NCBI GenBank assembly: GCA_025618425.1
Contig: CM046850.1
Span: forward strand, 2,550,986-2,614,985
From: Heliocidaris tuberculata
Taxonomy: Eukaryota > Echinodermata > Echinoidea > Camarodonta > Echinometridae
Length of the DNA: 64,000 bases
Reading direction: 5' to 3'
Shown here one piece after another: positions 38,701-48,951 of the stretch (the first letter of the stretch is position 1; each line of letters begins with the position of its first letter). The notes beneath the pieces were generated by a model. That model had not been told where the DNA came from. It searched no databases and was given only the letters and a program-made list of their open reading frames with translations. Position numbers and translations under genes: made by a program.

Positions 38701-41700
38701 AATATCATCTACGATTCTACGACGTTTGAATGAATGTGACACAATGCAAGGTATATGGATAATACAAGTGTAAGAATATGAACATATCATGAGTAATATG
38801 AATGAATGCATATATAAGCTGCATGAAAGGGGAGAAAAAAAACATCTACAAAATGGGTTAAAATCTTGCTTACTGTGTAAAATTACAAAAATACCCCAAA
38901 AAGGTGAAATATCATCTTGCAATTCATGCAAATGCCTAGTCACTAGTACTTTACATTTCCCACAGGTGAATAGCCTTTAATCAAAAGTAAATAGAACTTG
39001 TAATCATAAATAAACTAATAACAATCGTGGCTTTCTTTTTGAGATACACATATTTTTAAAATGCTTTTCAATAGACTAAAGCTGAGGTTTTAACAATTTA
39101 TTACCTTTCTCAGAAAACCTCCTCTCTATACTATACACGTAACTATTTTGAGGTGACTTTTATTATGCTACGACTAATATCTAGCATAATATTTGTTTGG
39201 GGAAATCAAATCATATTGATGCAAACATGCAAGTAATTAATTAAATTGAGCAGATTCCTGAATGATGCTGTAGAATAACGCCTTGGTTATTTCCTAAAGC
39301 TCATTAGGCCTTTAATCTTGATTCAATTAGTGTGACTCACATCCCAGTGAGGACATACCCCATGGCTTGACAGGAAGATTCAATCAAACAGTACACCGCC
39401 AGACAGGGCGCGTTCACACGGGATAAAATCCATGTTCTAAATCATACTTAATTAATACACTTCACAATGAATGAAACCTGCCATGGTAACCAAAAAGTTA
39501 AAAGCATAACACTGTAGTTAAGAAGTGTGTGAGGCAAAATTTCTATCAAAAGCAAAGCTATAAAAACAGAATTTCATGAAAGTAAGCGAAACATTTCACC
39601 CTAGTAATTATAGTGCATTTCTTGAAAGCATTCCAAATATAATATATGCATATCTCTATCTCCAGTATAGATTTTAATCTATTTTGGGTAAATTTCATAT
39701 TGCCCTGGTACACATGTGACACAGTATTATCAAAGAAAGCAGATTGTTAAGTGGCATTTGAACAAAAGTTGAGGAAGTAAAAGAGCTGAGTAAAGCCTAT
39801 AATTGTAAGTTTATTAAATGCTTATTCATTCATATCATTACCACATTTCAAGGGGGAAGGATTATTTTCAAACATGAATGTTGTATGTGCCTGTAAATCG
39901 TTATGATTTATCTTCAAAAGAAGAATCAACAACCTCCTTGTGAACAACATCTTACAGAAGTCTGAACATGTTTCTTTCCCACCAAGCTGCAAAATGCCAA
40001 GTTATTAAAACCTGAATTTTCATGAAACGATTTCCTTTTTACCTGAACAGCCCTCCCCTTGCTTGTCACTAAAAAGAAACAAAGAGTGCTGAGCAGTTTA
40101 GTCAGCCATTTACATGTGTACATTATTGATTTTTCTGTTAGTACTATAAGTACATGCTTTGTGCTCTATCATATTGATCATCTTCTTTAAAGACAAAGTT
40201 CAGTTCTGTCATGGGATTACAATGTGAAAGAAACAATTGAAAAAAAACATATTTTATATAAAAATTGTGTATTTTGGGGTATTGATTACAATGTGAAAGA
40301 AACAATTGAGAAAGATGGTTTACATAAGAATAATTTGTTTATTTGGAGGTTTTTGAATGAAATGAAAATAAATTGCCTAAATCCTGCTGAAAATCACATA
40401 TATTGAAGAAGCACTGCACAATGGATAGGTGGGACTACACACATTATGTGGCAAGAAAGTTTAGTCCAAATATGAGCCATTTCTCATCATATGAGGGCAT
40501 TTGAAGAGCAATCATTTGCAGGGGACAATTCTTCTATGACATTCTTCCAAACTGACATCAATAAACTGAGAAAGAGCACAAATTATTTTTCACCGTTATT
40601 AGAACTCAATCTTCTCTTTGAATCCATCAAATGATCCATCTATCACGTTAACCCTTTCTGCTCTTTTAAAAGAAGCATCGACTTTAAAAGGGTGCAACAA
40701 TGTATCAATGAACATCGACTCGGAATGACATTAAGACTGCCTTCTTCAGTGATGAAAAAGCATTTGTGGTTTTGGATAGCATATTCTTATTTTTCATCAA
40801 AAACATGTCTGCACCACATCAGAAATTAGATATATGTAGGTCTAGTTTTATAACCACATTTGTTCATTGTGTCTAATTAATTTCCTGTGTGTTTCCTAGT
40901 CTGACCCTGCAACATGGAATCGTGTTCCTTGAAATTTCTTGAATTGTTTTTAGCTAGACAAATCACGGTAATGCCCTCAACATCATTAATTACGTACATT
41001 CATTGTAGCAGTCCAGCAAGTACAAACAGGAGGGCTAGAAACATGAATTCATAATATTTCTAATAAGGCAGTTGCATGCTATTACATTTCACATCCAAAT
41101 CATCATCCATAATGATAACTACCATTATACATTTCAAGAATGGATGTGTAGAAGATGTTTTATCATACAGTGTCGTATTTATGATTTAATTATGTGAATT
41201 TGCAAAATTTCCTATCTATGGATGATCTAGATGTTGAGCTAAGCTGGGTGAATAATTTGAAGCTGAAAATACTAGCGACTGCATGTAGCATTGGACACAT
41301 CCTTCATCTGAGAGTTAGTCTGTTCTTAAATCATGCTATCTAAATTCTGTCTACACTATACATTGTATGTTAGTATAAAGCCTTCATGCAATGACCCACT
41401 TTATGAGTTTATGAAAGATGTGATAAAAATCAAAATACAATAAAAACTTTAAATCCATAGCATGTCAGGTTCTTGTTACCCATTTCAACAGTTACTATCA
41501 TTACACTTCTTTTTTTGGGGGGGGGGGGTTGACAATGAATTATTGGCTCAATTGACATTTCAAAAGCAAACAGCCAACATTAAAGATAAAGTAGTGTTCT
41601 GATCATGCAATTATATTGTGAAAGAAACTGTCCCAAAGGAATTGGAAAAGGTTGACCATGTCTACATAAGACTTGTTTTATACTGTGTTGTTTTGGAATC

Positions 41701-44700
41701 ATCAAAATAGATAAGAAATTGACCCAATCTCACTGAAAAGCACACGTACTGCACACAGAAATAGGCATATGGGACTTAGCACGCAAGTAGCATGATTGTT
41801 CGGCCTGAACATTTCGGCTATTTCTAGTCAAATTTCAAATATAAGAGCATTTGAAGAGCAATCATTTTCAGGGGGTGTTTCTACTATGATGTTCTTCCAA
41901 ACTGACATAAAAGAAATGAGAAAGCTCACAATTTTTTTTTTCACCTTGCCCAGAACTCAAGATTCCCTTTAAAGAAAGCTGAGTATGAATCAAATCTGGT
42001 TTATTCCACAATGACACAGTCCACTTATATATGGAGCATCATAAGTCAACCTCTTTATTAATTGCAAACTACTGTCATTCTGAAACAAAATTACCTGTAA
42101 CAATTCATCAAGTCTCAAAATTCCATTTTGTGACTTGATTGACTAAATTGAATACTTAATGACTTTACTTTTGTTTGCTCATTTGTAGTTACACAATTTG
42201 GGTAGTTCAGTTCATTCCTGATACACTCAAAGAAACGATACTCCTTGAGCCAAGCGCTGTGTTTCACCAAAATAGTTGATAAAATCTTGGCAGGCCTATA
42301 CACGTTAATAATTTTTGGAAATGACTAGCTTTTGATGGTGAAAAAGCACGAATATTTGCCCAATACAAGTACTTTCCAATAAATAAGACTCCTTGAGTCA
42401 AGCCTACATCACGAAGTGAATGGTATTGAGGCATTCCCACAGAAGGGTTCACAGAATTTTCATAAACAAATTGTCAATGATTTTAAAATGAACTAAAACA
42501 ACAGGACTACGCTAAACACGACTTGGGAGTCCTGCACAAGTGCATTTTTTTTTCTCTTTCTTTTCTGATACTTTCATAAAAATGAGACTCCTTTAGGCAA
42601 GCCTAGATCTACATCTAAACTTGAGTGATATGTGGAGGTGTCTAGCACGGATCTCTAATACCTAAGGTCCCTGGATACATCCCTGTAATGGGACCCATCT
42701 ATCAGATGGTGACATTAAATGGTGGTCCCAAATGTAACAGAATTATACTTGATTGATTCCCATCTTTACAGAGCCAACAAATAAAAAACACAAAGTGTAA
42801 CAATGGCTGTAGAACAGTAGGCTGCAGACACAAATCATTGCCAGTAAGGTAGCTTACCGAAAAGTTGTGGTGCGTAAAAACACGGGTAAGACGCATATGA
42901 CAAAATTATTTGAAATTAACATTTTATTTCATTGAGGCAGCACCAAAATATTAGGATGTTGAATTAGTATTTACCTCTTTGAAAACTTTTAAGTGAAATA
43001 ATATAAACATTTTTATTCTGGGAAGCGCTTCATCAAGTGTTTTGTCAGTGATTTTTACCGACAAATTTGCTCTCAGCCAATCAGATACAAGGATTTCAGT
43101 AGCTTATGACAGTTGTCGGGAAAAATCACTGACCAAACACTTGATGAAATGCTCCCCAGATATGTCTGATTCTAATTTTAGAAGCACGGACAAAACTAGC
43201 AATTTTCCTCTTTGCGTCTTTCGTGTCTTTATGCGCCATTGCGTTTCGCTAAGCTACCTAACCATGTAGAGTAAAGAGTCTGTTACATTGTAGACTGTAT
43301 TGACAATGGGTGTTCATTGCTGTGGATGGCACCACAGTCAAACTGAATTAAACTGGGCTCAAGTCACAATGAATTTTACAGTATGTTCAAAATAAAGAAT
43401 CTTTATTACACAAGTCATGGTAGTATAGGATTCACGTGGTCTACAATCAAGATACGCCAGAATGATCAACTATGGCCTGTGCCTGCAGACTACACCTTTA
43501 GCTAATCCCTACCATAACTGTGAAAGTGAATATGAGAATAGCATGATTATAGTCTGAATATACATCCAAACAACGGATCACATTTTTGTTGAAAGTATTA
43601 AAAAACACCTTTAAGTAAGGACATCACTGAAGAGGACACGATCGCAAAAACTTTCAAAAAATCAAAGGGCAATTTCAATACCCTGCTGTACATCCCATAG
43701 AAATCATGTTCGAATTACGCAATACCTCAATGTAATGTTTGAACATTTCAAAAGGTAATGAACATGGCAACTGAAATTGACTTCGGTTGATTTTTGAACG
43801 TCTTTTGCGATTGTGTTACACGTCCAATTCCTATATTGTATGTTTGAAGCCAGAAGGACGTTAAGTCCCATCAGTTGTACAGAGTAAACGCCCTTCTGGC
43901 TTCAAACAGACGCTATCATACATGACTATTCTCTTCATTGAGAACAAGTTCCATGCTTTAATTTGATTAGAGGCTATCTAGACACCCCCATAATATCCTG
44001 CAGTTAGTATCATCGACCCCAGCATGCGAGCTTGATTCATTGTGGAAATAGCAGAATTAGTGGTAATTTGCAGCTGGCAGACTAGTAGAACCTTTAGAAA
44101 CCAAAATCCCACCCCTTATGAGTTAAAATGCAATGTCGATGCGTAACAAAAACTTTATGAACAGCAGTATAATTTCTCCTATTTTATTATACATGTATAC
44201 TCAGGACTTCATGAAATAAATGAATGAATGAAATTTCTTTACCATGTTTACCAAAACATGAAAACATGTAATCACAAGGTAGGAACAACATCCTCAGGAA
44301 TAGGAGACAACAAAGTAGGAGGATATTGAAAATAAAAGTGTGGTTTCCAGGAGCTTATTTCATGATTTCTCTTGATAATATTCACCTAAACCTTCTCAGT
44401 CTTTTTCTTCATGTATTCATTTCCAAGATATGATCACCGCTCATGTAACATTATGTTAGGCTTTATTCTATTCTGACCCAAAGCTGGCCTTATATTGCAG
44501 CAGTGGTACATAAAGAGGTATTGTAAAATACGGAATAGGGACAAATGTTGTGGGAAATCTGACACAATTTCTTTTCCATGAAATGATGCAAACCCTTTCT
44601 GTTCATCATAAATATTAGAATGAAAAGGATCAGCATCATTCCTTGGGGGAGGGGTAGGGGGGAAGGACTGTCAATTTACTTTTTTTTCAATTGAATGGGC

Positions 44701-44976
44701 ATCCATATTCACCTAAATGTCCCTGTTCCTCCATTTTAAAGTACTACATGATCAAATGATTTAGATATGCATCTTTATGTCCCAAGCCCTTTTGATCAAA
44801 ACAATAATTCATCTCCAACCAAATCCAGATTTTCCTGTATACTTGAATCTCAAAAGACGCAGGTAAATCAAGGTTTGAAGTAAACCTACCTCTCTAGTTC
44901 GTAAGACACTGTCAGTAGGCAGGTTGCGCTTGTTAGGAAGCTGTTCACTTGATTTGGTGTTGATCTTGTCGTACAA
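28265..44976 (-). CDS. CASK: CASK-type MAGUK scaffold gene, 3' half (nine exons, span)
   Basis: Span of nine exons: 44976-44890, 38223-38101, 35268-35071, 34538-34305, 33697-33498, 32513-32398, 31240-31079, 30072-29870, 29325-29239 and the terminal 28441-28265 (ten blocks counting the terminal one). Every intron has GT..AG ends and the phases agree throughout, giving 528 residues plus a TAA stop. Domain order from the N side is post-L27 segment, pre-PDZ helix, PDZ, SH3, HOOK, GK, the order of CASK/Lin-2/CAMGUK. Residue identity to vertebrate CASK, as I remember it, is very high in PDZ and GK, and PDZ signatures such as HGGMIHRQ and GDEIREIN point to CASK rather than other MPP proteins. The CaMK-like and L27 exons are not seen, so the gene is partial here. 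In the known family the protein sits under the plasma membrane and links adhesion receptors to Mint/Veli and protein 4.1. Confidence 0.95.
28590..28735 (-). mobile_element. Second, decayed copy of the same SINE family
   Basis: The minus strand carries GTTTGAATGCC (degenerate B box), then GCACTAATGTCCTTCGGGAAG, ATCAATCCACATTTGCCACTC and TTGACCCGAGTG. The body aligns with the 31955-32192 SINE (GCACTAATATCC..., CTACATTTGCCTCTC, TACCCAAGTGAGG). It lies in the last CASK intron. Confidence 0.6.
29239..29325 (-). CDS. CASK: CASK exon: GK domain, core strand
   Basis: 87 nt, 29 codons, phase 0/0. TTTCAG precedes GCTCTGAAGGTATTG ([20 protein letters not shown]); donor GTAAGT follows CAT. The N-terminal 20 residues match vertebrate CASK except for one Thr to Cys change. 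The last codons read TLTGMNDVH where vertebrates have TITPGLNED, so the exon end is the most diverged part of the GK domain. The splice site is canonical and phase agrees with the terminal exon. Confidence 0.94.
29664..29714. repeat. (AAT)n microsatellite
   Basis: About 16 AAT units in the CASK intron between the last two GK introns' exons. Confidence 0.97.
29870..30072 (-). CDS. CASK: CASK exon: GK domain, GMP-binding-like part
   Basis: 203 nt. The first two bases complete the His codon of PIPHTTR, followed by 67 codons, and the exon ends in phase 0 at VEPQ before GTATGG. Acceptor CTTCAG. Motifs: [36 protein letters not shown] and [10 protein letters not shown]. These correspond to the nucleotide-monophosphate-binding subdomain of guanylate kinases, used in MAGUKs as a protein-interaction surface. 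RRCKSDEEN replaces vertebrate RPPKKDEEN. Confidence 0.96.
30582..30772. mobile_element. Tigger/pogo-like MITE
   Basis: Ends CAGTGAAACCTGTATATAAA and, on the other strand, CAGCCAAACCTTCTTTAGTG, each bordered by TA. Inner inverted similarity includes GACCAC. CAGTSAAACCT with TA duplication is the typical end of pogo/Tigger elements. 191 bp, no coding capacity. Confidence 0.6.
31079..31240 (-). CDS. CASK: CASK exon: start of GK domain
   Basis: 162 nt. It starts with the last two bases of a Val codon after CTACAG and ends with the first base of a His codon before GTAAGT. Peptide: [19 protein letters not shown], then [20 protein letters not shown]. The degenerate P-loop GAHGVGRRH replaces the GxxGxGK[ST] of active guanylate kinase, as in all known CASK proteins, so catalysis is not expected. 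Human residues around KHPDRFAYPIP read [11 protein letters not shown] here. Confidence 0.96.
31557..31954. mobile_element. 398-bp TTAA-ended non-autonomous transposon
   Basis: The left end TTAAAGGGATTCGGTAACTT and the right end (reverse complement TTAAAGTGATTTGGTAACTT) match over about 40 bp as terminal inverted repeats (GAGGCTTGAT also shared). TTAA at both borders fits the target site of piggyBac- or Kolobok-type elements. No transposase ORF. It abuts the 3' end of the SINE at 31955, so one inserted beside the other. Confidence 0.75.
31955..32192 (-). mobile_element. tRNA-derived SINE with intact A and B boxes
   Basis: The minus strand begins GTAGAGGTGTCATGG. An A box TGGTCTAGTAG (32178-32168) and a B box GGTTCGATTCC (32134-32124) match the RNA polymerase III tRNA promoter consensus with normal spacing. 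A non-tRNA body follows (GCACTAATATCC, CTACATTTGCCTCTC). It lies in the CASK intron between the HOOK and GK exons, in the same orientation as the gene. It could be mistaken for a tRNA gene, but there is no paired acceptor stem and the body continues. Confidence 0.72.
32398..32513 (-). CDS. CASK: CASK exon: HOOK, protein 4.1-binding region
   Basis: 116 nt. It begins with the third base of the split Trp codon and ends with the first base of a split Val codon. Acceptor TTACAG, donor GTGGGT. The peptide [15 protein letters not shown], then [20 protein letters not shown], is almost identical to vertebrate CASK. The basic cluster [11 protein letters not shown] is the conserved MAGUK HOOK that binds the FERM domain of protein 4.1. 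Phase agrees with both neighbouring exons. Confidence 0.95.
33498..33697 (-). CDS. CASK: CASK exon: SH3 domain
   Basis: 200 nt, starting in phase 0 and ending with two bases (TG) of a Trp codon. The acceptor CTCCAG precedes ATCTATGTCCGAGCC ([11 protein letters not shown]). The SH3 features seen are AQFDYDP, the RT-loop-like [27 protein letters not shown] and [20 protein letters not shown] and the GLIPS motif are characteristic of MAGUK SH3 folds. The donor is GTATGT. In MAGUKs this SH3 packs against the GK domain across the HOOK rather than acting as a classical proline-peptide binder. Confidence 0.96.
34017..34157 (+). mobile_element. Family M foldback MITE, copy 2
   Basis: Left arm GGGGGCATTTCATCAAGTGT, then the CCGACAAATTTGCTCTCAGC core; right arm GACAAGTTTTATGAAACAGG GCCC. 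Located in the CASK intron between the PDZ and SH3 exons. Confidence 0.72.
34305..34538 (-). CDS. CASK: CASK exon: PDZ domain core
   Basis: 234 nt, 78 codons, phase 0/0. Acceptor ATACAG precedes GGTATCACACTG (GITLKMNED); the exon ends PQPCE before GTAGGC. It carries the ligand-binding loop [29 protein letters not shown], the second alpha helix [11 protein letters not shown] and the last strand [10 protein letters not shown]. In the known family this class II PDZ groove binds hydrophobic C-termini such as those of neurexin and syndecan. The next recognisable exon begins directly with the SH3 start (IYVRAQ), so the Ser/Thr-rich PDZ-SH3 linker of vertebrates is missing or is in an exon I did not find. 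Confidence 0.97.
35071..35268 (-). CDS. CASK: CASK exon: PDZ lead-in and first PDZ strand
   Basis: 198 nt, 66 codons, phase 0/0. Acceptor CTCTAG precedes GCACTGCTGCAAGCC ([16 protein letters not shown]) and the exon ends EEPL before GTAAGA. [17 protein letters not shown] and YLNGD, and [12 protein letters not shown] are signatures of CASK immediately before the PDZ carboxylate-binding loop. The loop residues EPLGITL are split between this exon and the next. Two decayed copies of the 5' part of this exon lie just upstream in the intron (35337-35460 and 35474-35580). Confidence 0.95.
35337..35460 (-). pseudogene. Duplicated CASK exon copy 2 (pseudo-exon)
   Basis: Near-copy of the 5' part of the 35268-35071 exon plus its upstream intron. 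It still has an acceptor-like CTATAG and reads [20 protein letters not shown], then VTPPPVMPY on the minus strand. After PY the homology stops, the reading frame closes within about 10 codons, and no matching donor exists. Flanking intronic sequence resembling GTTTGACCT / AACCCT is duplicated too, so this is a genomic tandem duplication rather than a retrocopy. Confidence 0.8.
35474..35580 (-). pseudogene. Duplicated CASK exon copy 3 (decayed)
   Basis: Third, more diverged copy of the same exon start. The minus-strand peptide LLQTHD continues to [12 protein letters not shown], matching [18 protein letters not shown] of the true exon, but about 24 bp are missing inside and the acceptor AG has become GG (CTTGG for CTAGG). 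Homology on the 3' side reaches further (GAGACACT) than in copy 2. It should be non-functional. Confidence 0.72.
36258..36670 (+). mobile_element. Family C MITE (TAACCCTTTC ends), copy 1
   Basis: Begins TAACCCTTTCAGGACAGGAA and ends GAAAGGGTTA, so the first ten bases are an inverted repeat of the last ten. Inner markers: GTGCTACATGCTTCTAATAAG, AACACAATATGGTCATGCAA, AGAGCTCTGAATCAAAGGTT. 413 bp, CASK intron. The 75-codon ORF at 36444-36671 lies inside it and is not conserved between copies. Confidence 0.8.
38101..38223 (-). CDS. CASK: CASK exon: pre-PDZ helical segment
   Basis: 123 nt, 41 codons, phase 0/0. Acceptor TTGCAG precedes AACCCACCA (NPPLQ); the exon ends at AGG before GTAAGT. The peptide ([20 protein letters not shown], then SDPYFR) matches the position of the vertebrate CASK helical segment between L27 and PDZ, where AKELKRIL is followed by MALLQTHD. 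Conservation is moderate, so the assignment rests on phase, position and the shared pattern of a helix followed by the ALLQ exon. Confidence 0.85.
40197..40622 (+). mobile_element. Family A element, copy 5 (internal duplication)
   Basis: Start TTAAAGACAAAGTTCAGTTC, end AGAACTCAATCTTCTCTTTG. It is longer than other copies because ATTACAATGTGAAAGAAACA occurs twice about 70 bp apart (near 40216 and 40287). Lies in a CASK intron. Confidence 0.75.
41581..41972 (+). mobile_element. Family A element, copy 6 (complete)
   Basis: 392 bp from TTAAAGATAAAGTAGTGTTC to CCAGAACTCAAGATTCCCTT TAA, the same length as copy 4. Family landmarks present. CASK intron. Confidence 0.78.
43018..43159 (+). mobile_element. 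Family M foldback MITE, copy 3 (near-perfect arms)
   Basis: Left arm GGAAGCGCTTCATCAAGTGT, continuing TTTGTCAGTGATTTTTACCGACAA in two pieces; right arm (reverse complement) GGGGAGCATTTCATCAAGTG. Arms of about 45 bp pair closely around a core that contains CCAATCAGAT. Ends are CTGGG/CCCAG. Confidence 0.78.
43841..43908. mobile_element. Family T hairpin, copy at 43841
   Basis: TGTTTGAAGCCAGAAGGACG, loop, then CGCCCTTCTGGCTTCAAACA. The arms pair almost perfectly over 25 bp. CASK intron. Confidence 0.7.
44890..44976 (-). CDS. CASK: CASK exon: segment just after L27
   Basis: 87 nt, 29 codons, phase 0 at both ends. A pyrimidine-rich tract and CTACAG precede [10 protein letters not shown], which is nearly identical to the vertebrate CASK segment following the second L27 domain. 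The exon ends RTRE before a GTAGGT donor. The second half ([15 protein letters not shown]) is more diverged. This is the most upstream exon I can recognise; the L27 exon that should precede it was not found up to 64000. Confidence 0.88.
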
Positions 44977-45088
44977 CTGTAGATTGAGAAAGAAAAAGAA
45001 GAGAAAACCCATCAATACGGAATTCATATGAAGCTCAGTTTAACATTGATATTGTCTGGCAACTGTAGATTGAGCAAGAAAAATATGG

Positions 45089-45473
45089 TTAAAGATAACA
45101 TTCAGTTCTGGTCATGAGACTGAATTGTGAAAGAATTTGTCTGAAAGCAATTGGGAAAGGTTGATTATATAGCACATAAGAATTGGTGTATGCAGTAAGG
45201 TTTTGGAATCACCAAAATGATAAGAACTTGACTCAGTCCTGATGAGAGTCACATGCACTGCACACAGAAATGTGTACATGGAACTACACGCAAATGTTAA
45301 GCCTGAACATTTCAGCTGTTTCTTGTCATATTTTTAATGTGAGGGCATTAGAAGAGCAATTTTTTTTAGGGGACATATCTACTATGATAATCTTCCATAC
45401 TAACATAAAAAGAATGAGAAAGCTCACAAATCATGTTTTACCTTTCCTAGAACTCGATCAACCTTCCCTGTAA
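45089..45473 (+). mobile_element. Family A element, copy 7 (complete)
   Basis: Starts TTAAAGATAACATTCAGTTC and ends TAGAACTCGATCAACCTTCC CTGTAA. Lies just upstream of the 44976-44890 CASK exon, about 110 bp from its acceptor. Confidence 0.75.
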
Positions 45474-46516
45474 TTGATACATAACTTGTTATCACTTGCT
45501 ACAACTACAGATTGAACAAGAAACAGAAGACAGAAGCAAATATGGTGGAACAACATAAAGTTAGTGATCACTTAGTCCAAGTAACTTCAGACTGAAAAAG
45601 GAAATAAGACAAGCAAACATACTGAATCACATGAAATCACATGAAGTCATGTTTTGTGTTGATCTAGTTGTGAAACTGCAGTTGATTGGGATGCTTGTTT
45701 GAAACACTTTGAATACTTCTTTGAAGTTATATTTAGGAAATCGCTATTTGCAAATAAAGTGGATATTCTAGCAGTATGTTTCCGTTGCAGATAGCTGTCA
45801 TGTGAACTGCATCACTTTCATATGTTATCACGTAATCTGAAAATGGCCTTATTATTATAATACAGGCATATAGCTTGAAACTGGGTAAAACATACGATGT
45901 AATGAGAGCATTTAACTAGCAAAACAACTTTTTAAAGACTCACTTTTCAAAATTCCAAATACTTGATAACTTCCTGACATTTTTAGGAAATACAAAACAT
46001 GAAGTCTCATTCTTCTGCACACATCAACATTCAAAATAGAACACTGATGTACATGTATGCATGCCTCTAAACTTATGCATCCATATACATGTACACGTAC
46101 CCACAATCAATGGCTTCATAAAATACATATTGTGTACTTAGTCATGAGCATACAGCTATTACGTTACACCCCTATTGATTGGGACTCATTAGCCAACGTC
46201 TCTCTTTCCACACAGAATGACATTCACAGAGCCATGTACCCTTGCTTGCAAAAGGCTCTCCAAAATGCAATCAAAGACAGAGTTTCAAACTTACCCGGGT
46301 GTCAATATATCACAGCACCTTAATGTTTGTTATATCTCATGTTAACATCCAATCCAAACCAGACTATGTCACGCTCTCACCACCTTACACGCACAGGTTA
46401 CACGTAAGCTGTGCCCGATTGGGAAGGCAGACTGATCGGGCCAACGCTTTAACGTGAGAAGGGGGAAGTGATTAATACGACTGACCAAAAATACTCAGAC
46501 TCAGAGGAAGGGAATG

Positions 46517-46523
46517 GGAGGGA

Positions 46524-46577
<54 letters not shown>
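46517..46577. repeat. (GA)n microsatellite
   Basis: About 28 GA units. Confidence 0.97.
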
Positions 46578-46583
<6 letters not shown>

Positions 46584-47225
46584 GGAGAGGGAGAATATAA
46601 CTGACATGGAAGATTTCTTAACTCATTCCTCAATACATTTTAACTTTCAATTCATATTCTATTTCTTCTTCTCACTCTGACATTTTTGAGTTCCATAACA
46701 ACTCCTGGTGCTAAAGACTATCAGCTCATCTGAGCCGCTATTCAGGCATGATACACACTTAGTCCAAACCCAGCAAAATCTGGCCCAAGCTGATTCGGAT
46801 ATCCTATCATTTGATTTCCAATACATTTTTTTCCATAATGAAAAAGGTTGTCCTCCCTGAGGAATTTTCCAAACAACTAAATAACTTTAATATTTTCTTA
46901 TAAACCTTTCAAAGGTTTATTCACACATCACAATCATGGATTCCAATCTAAAAAAAAAAGTCCAGTCTATTCCTGGTACTCAGGCCTTCAAAGATCCTTC
47001 AACAGGATATAGACTAAATAGACAACAAACTCTCCCTTTTATAACAATAATAAGACATTCCTTTATCTCACAATTCAAGACTATTCTATAACTTAATTTC
47101 CCATTTCCTTTCAATTTTTTTACAATTGTAATCTTGGAACCCGAGGCAGCACATATTTGCTTAACTCTCCACTAATTTGACTCTTCCAAATAATTTTCTC
47201 CTACAATTTCCATCATTTTCCTATT

Positions 47226-47263
47226 CCCCCCCCCCCCCCCAAAAAAAAAAAAAAAAAAAAAAA
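47226..47263. repeat. Poly-C then poly-A tract
   Basis: About 15 C followed by about 23 A. Confidence 0.95.
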
Positions 47264-47380
47264 TCACCATATTACTCTGTAGGCACCTATCTTGTATTCA
47301 ATGCATAAAATGTACCTGTTATACAGTAATTAATATTATGTAGTGAATGAAGAAAAAATTTTGTGACAGTGAAGTAAAAT

Positions 47381-47420
47381 CTGCAATTAAGCTCACAGGC
47401 TGCAATTAAGCTCACAGGCC
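47381..47420. repeat. Two 20-bp tandem units
   Basis: TGCAATTAAGCTCACAGGC occurs twice in direct succession. Confidence 0.8.
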
Positions 47421-47654
47421 TCAATTGATTTTTTAATCAAATAAAAAAAATATTTAATGAATAAGTAACTGGAAAAATAAGTGTCTTACATTAACCCACA
47501 CCTCAACTCTTAAATCCCATGTCCAAATGTGTGTACTTTACAGAGATGCACAAAGGTTCAAGTGTGTCTCCACAGAGCAGAGATTAGAGGCAGAGTTGGG
47601 GCAAGGCTCACGGTATATTTTGCCCTCCATACTCCTCAAGGGGAGGGTATTACG

Positions 47655-48575
47655 TCAATTACTGTCAAGCTGGCGCTGTATTTATTGCTCCGATCTCCAA
47701 GAAGATGTCTCAGAGGTCCTTCCGGTCAAGATCTAAGATTGTATCATTATTCCCATGGTATTTAGGTTAAAACAAAAAGTTTTCCTATAAAGAATAAACA
47801 GAATTAAGTCTATATGTAAAAATCATATCAAAACTGTCTAACTGCCATTGTATTTGTGGCTCCAATCTCCATGAAGATAATCTCAATCTAACAGTCCAGA
47901 GGTCCTTCTGGTCAAGATAAGAGTAGCCTTAGATTGTATCACTACATTCCTGCATTATTCACAGTGAAACGCTTAAGTCTTCCTATAAAGAATAACAGTC
48001 TAAAGCTACATTTATATGGGACTTGTAGTTTCTAAACTTTAAGTTAACGAAGCAACAGCTCACTAACAACGACGAGGGTTCACATGGGCCCGAAACAATG
48101 ACGCTTGTTATTCTGAGACTACAAGTCGAGTCACTTAGTCACTTAACATGAGCAGAGAGGTCATCGTAAACAACGAGATTGCTAAAAATAAAGTTTATTC
48201 TGTCCACACAGTCCGTAACTACGAGGAGGACCGCACGCTGCTCATGGTTTTGGCATTAACCACAAGCTCGCATGTGTATTCTGGAACTACAAGTAAAGTT
48301 AAAATTTCGAAACTGTGAGTCCATTCATACAGTCTGAAACTATAAGATAACTACAAGATAACTTGAAACTACAAGCAAATCTTACAGTTAGCTTCCTTCA
48401 TGTGAACCTGACTTTTGTCTAAGTCTAAAGTTAAAAATTGTTTCACTTCTGTCAAGCTGGCACTGTATTTTTTCTCCAATCTCCGAAAAGACATCTCGAT
48501 CTGACCATCCCAAAGGTCCTTGTGGTCAAGATAAGAGACATCTAAGATTGTATCATTATTCCTACGGTAAAACCA
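47655..48575. repeat. Three-copy repeat with GGTCCTTCYGGTCAAGAT core
   Basis: Units at about 47655-47775, 47835-47970 and 48445-48575. All share ACTGTATTT, TCCAATCTCC, AGGTCCTTCTGGTCAAGAT and AGATTGTATCA. Units 2 and 3 are separated by the candidate insertion. Confidence 0.7.
47997..48430. mobile_element. Candidate insertion flanked by a 9-bp direct repeat
   Basis: AGTCTAAAG at 47997-48005 and again at 48422-48430. Between them is a sequence with repeated ACTTGTAGTTTC / GAAACTACAAG words on both strands and GTTCACATGGGCC / CATGTGAACC. It splits the second and third units of a separate repeat (47655-48575). A 9-bp duplication fits several DNA transposon groups; the family is not identified. 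Confidence 0.5.
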
Positions 48576-48951
48576 AAGTTGACTATTTTGTTAATTTTGT
48601 GCAACAGATTAGCACTGCATATTAAACCACATACAAAGATATTTCCCCAGTAATTTTTTTTAGATTTCCCATGAAATCCATTAACCATTTCTTTTTATTG
48701 TCTGGATTAAATACAAAATGTATATCCATAATACTTAGGGGTAATACATCACTGCTAGGTCACAATCATCAGTAATTTGCCTGTCCTGTTTATTCAATGA
48801 TTAACTGACCGTATCATTATCAAGCAATAAACATACAGCCCACATTACTGAATAGCTCTAATAATGACCTTTCATTTGGGCACAGACATCCAGCTAGCTT
48901 CCTCCATCCCTCCTTGTATCAATGTTTATATTCAAAACATATCTCTAGGAA

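Noticed and set aside
43042..43269. A conserved small protein with [18 protein letters not shown], also at 7546-7743 and 63200-63388
   Set aside because: The shared peptide is the translation of the family M MITE core; the copies agree because the DNA is repeated.
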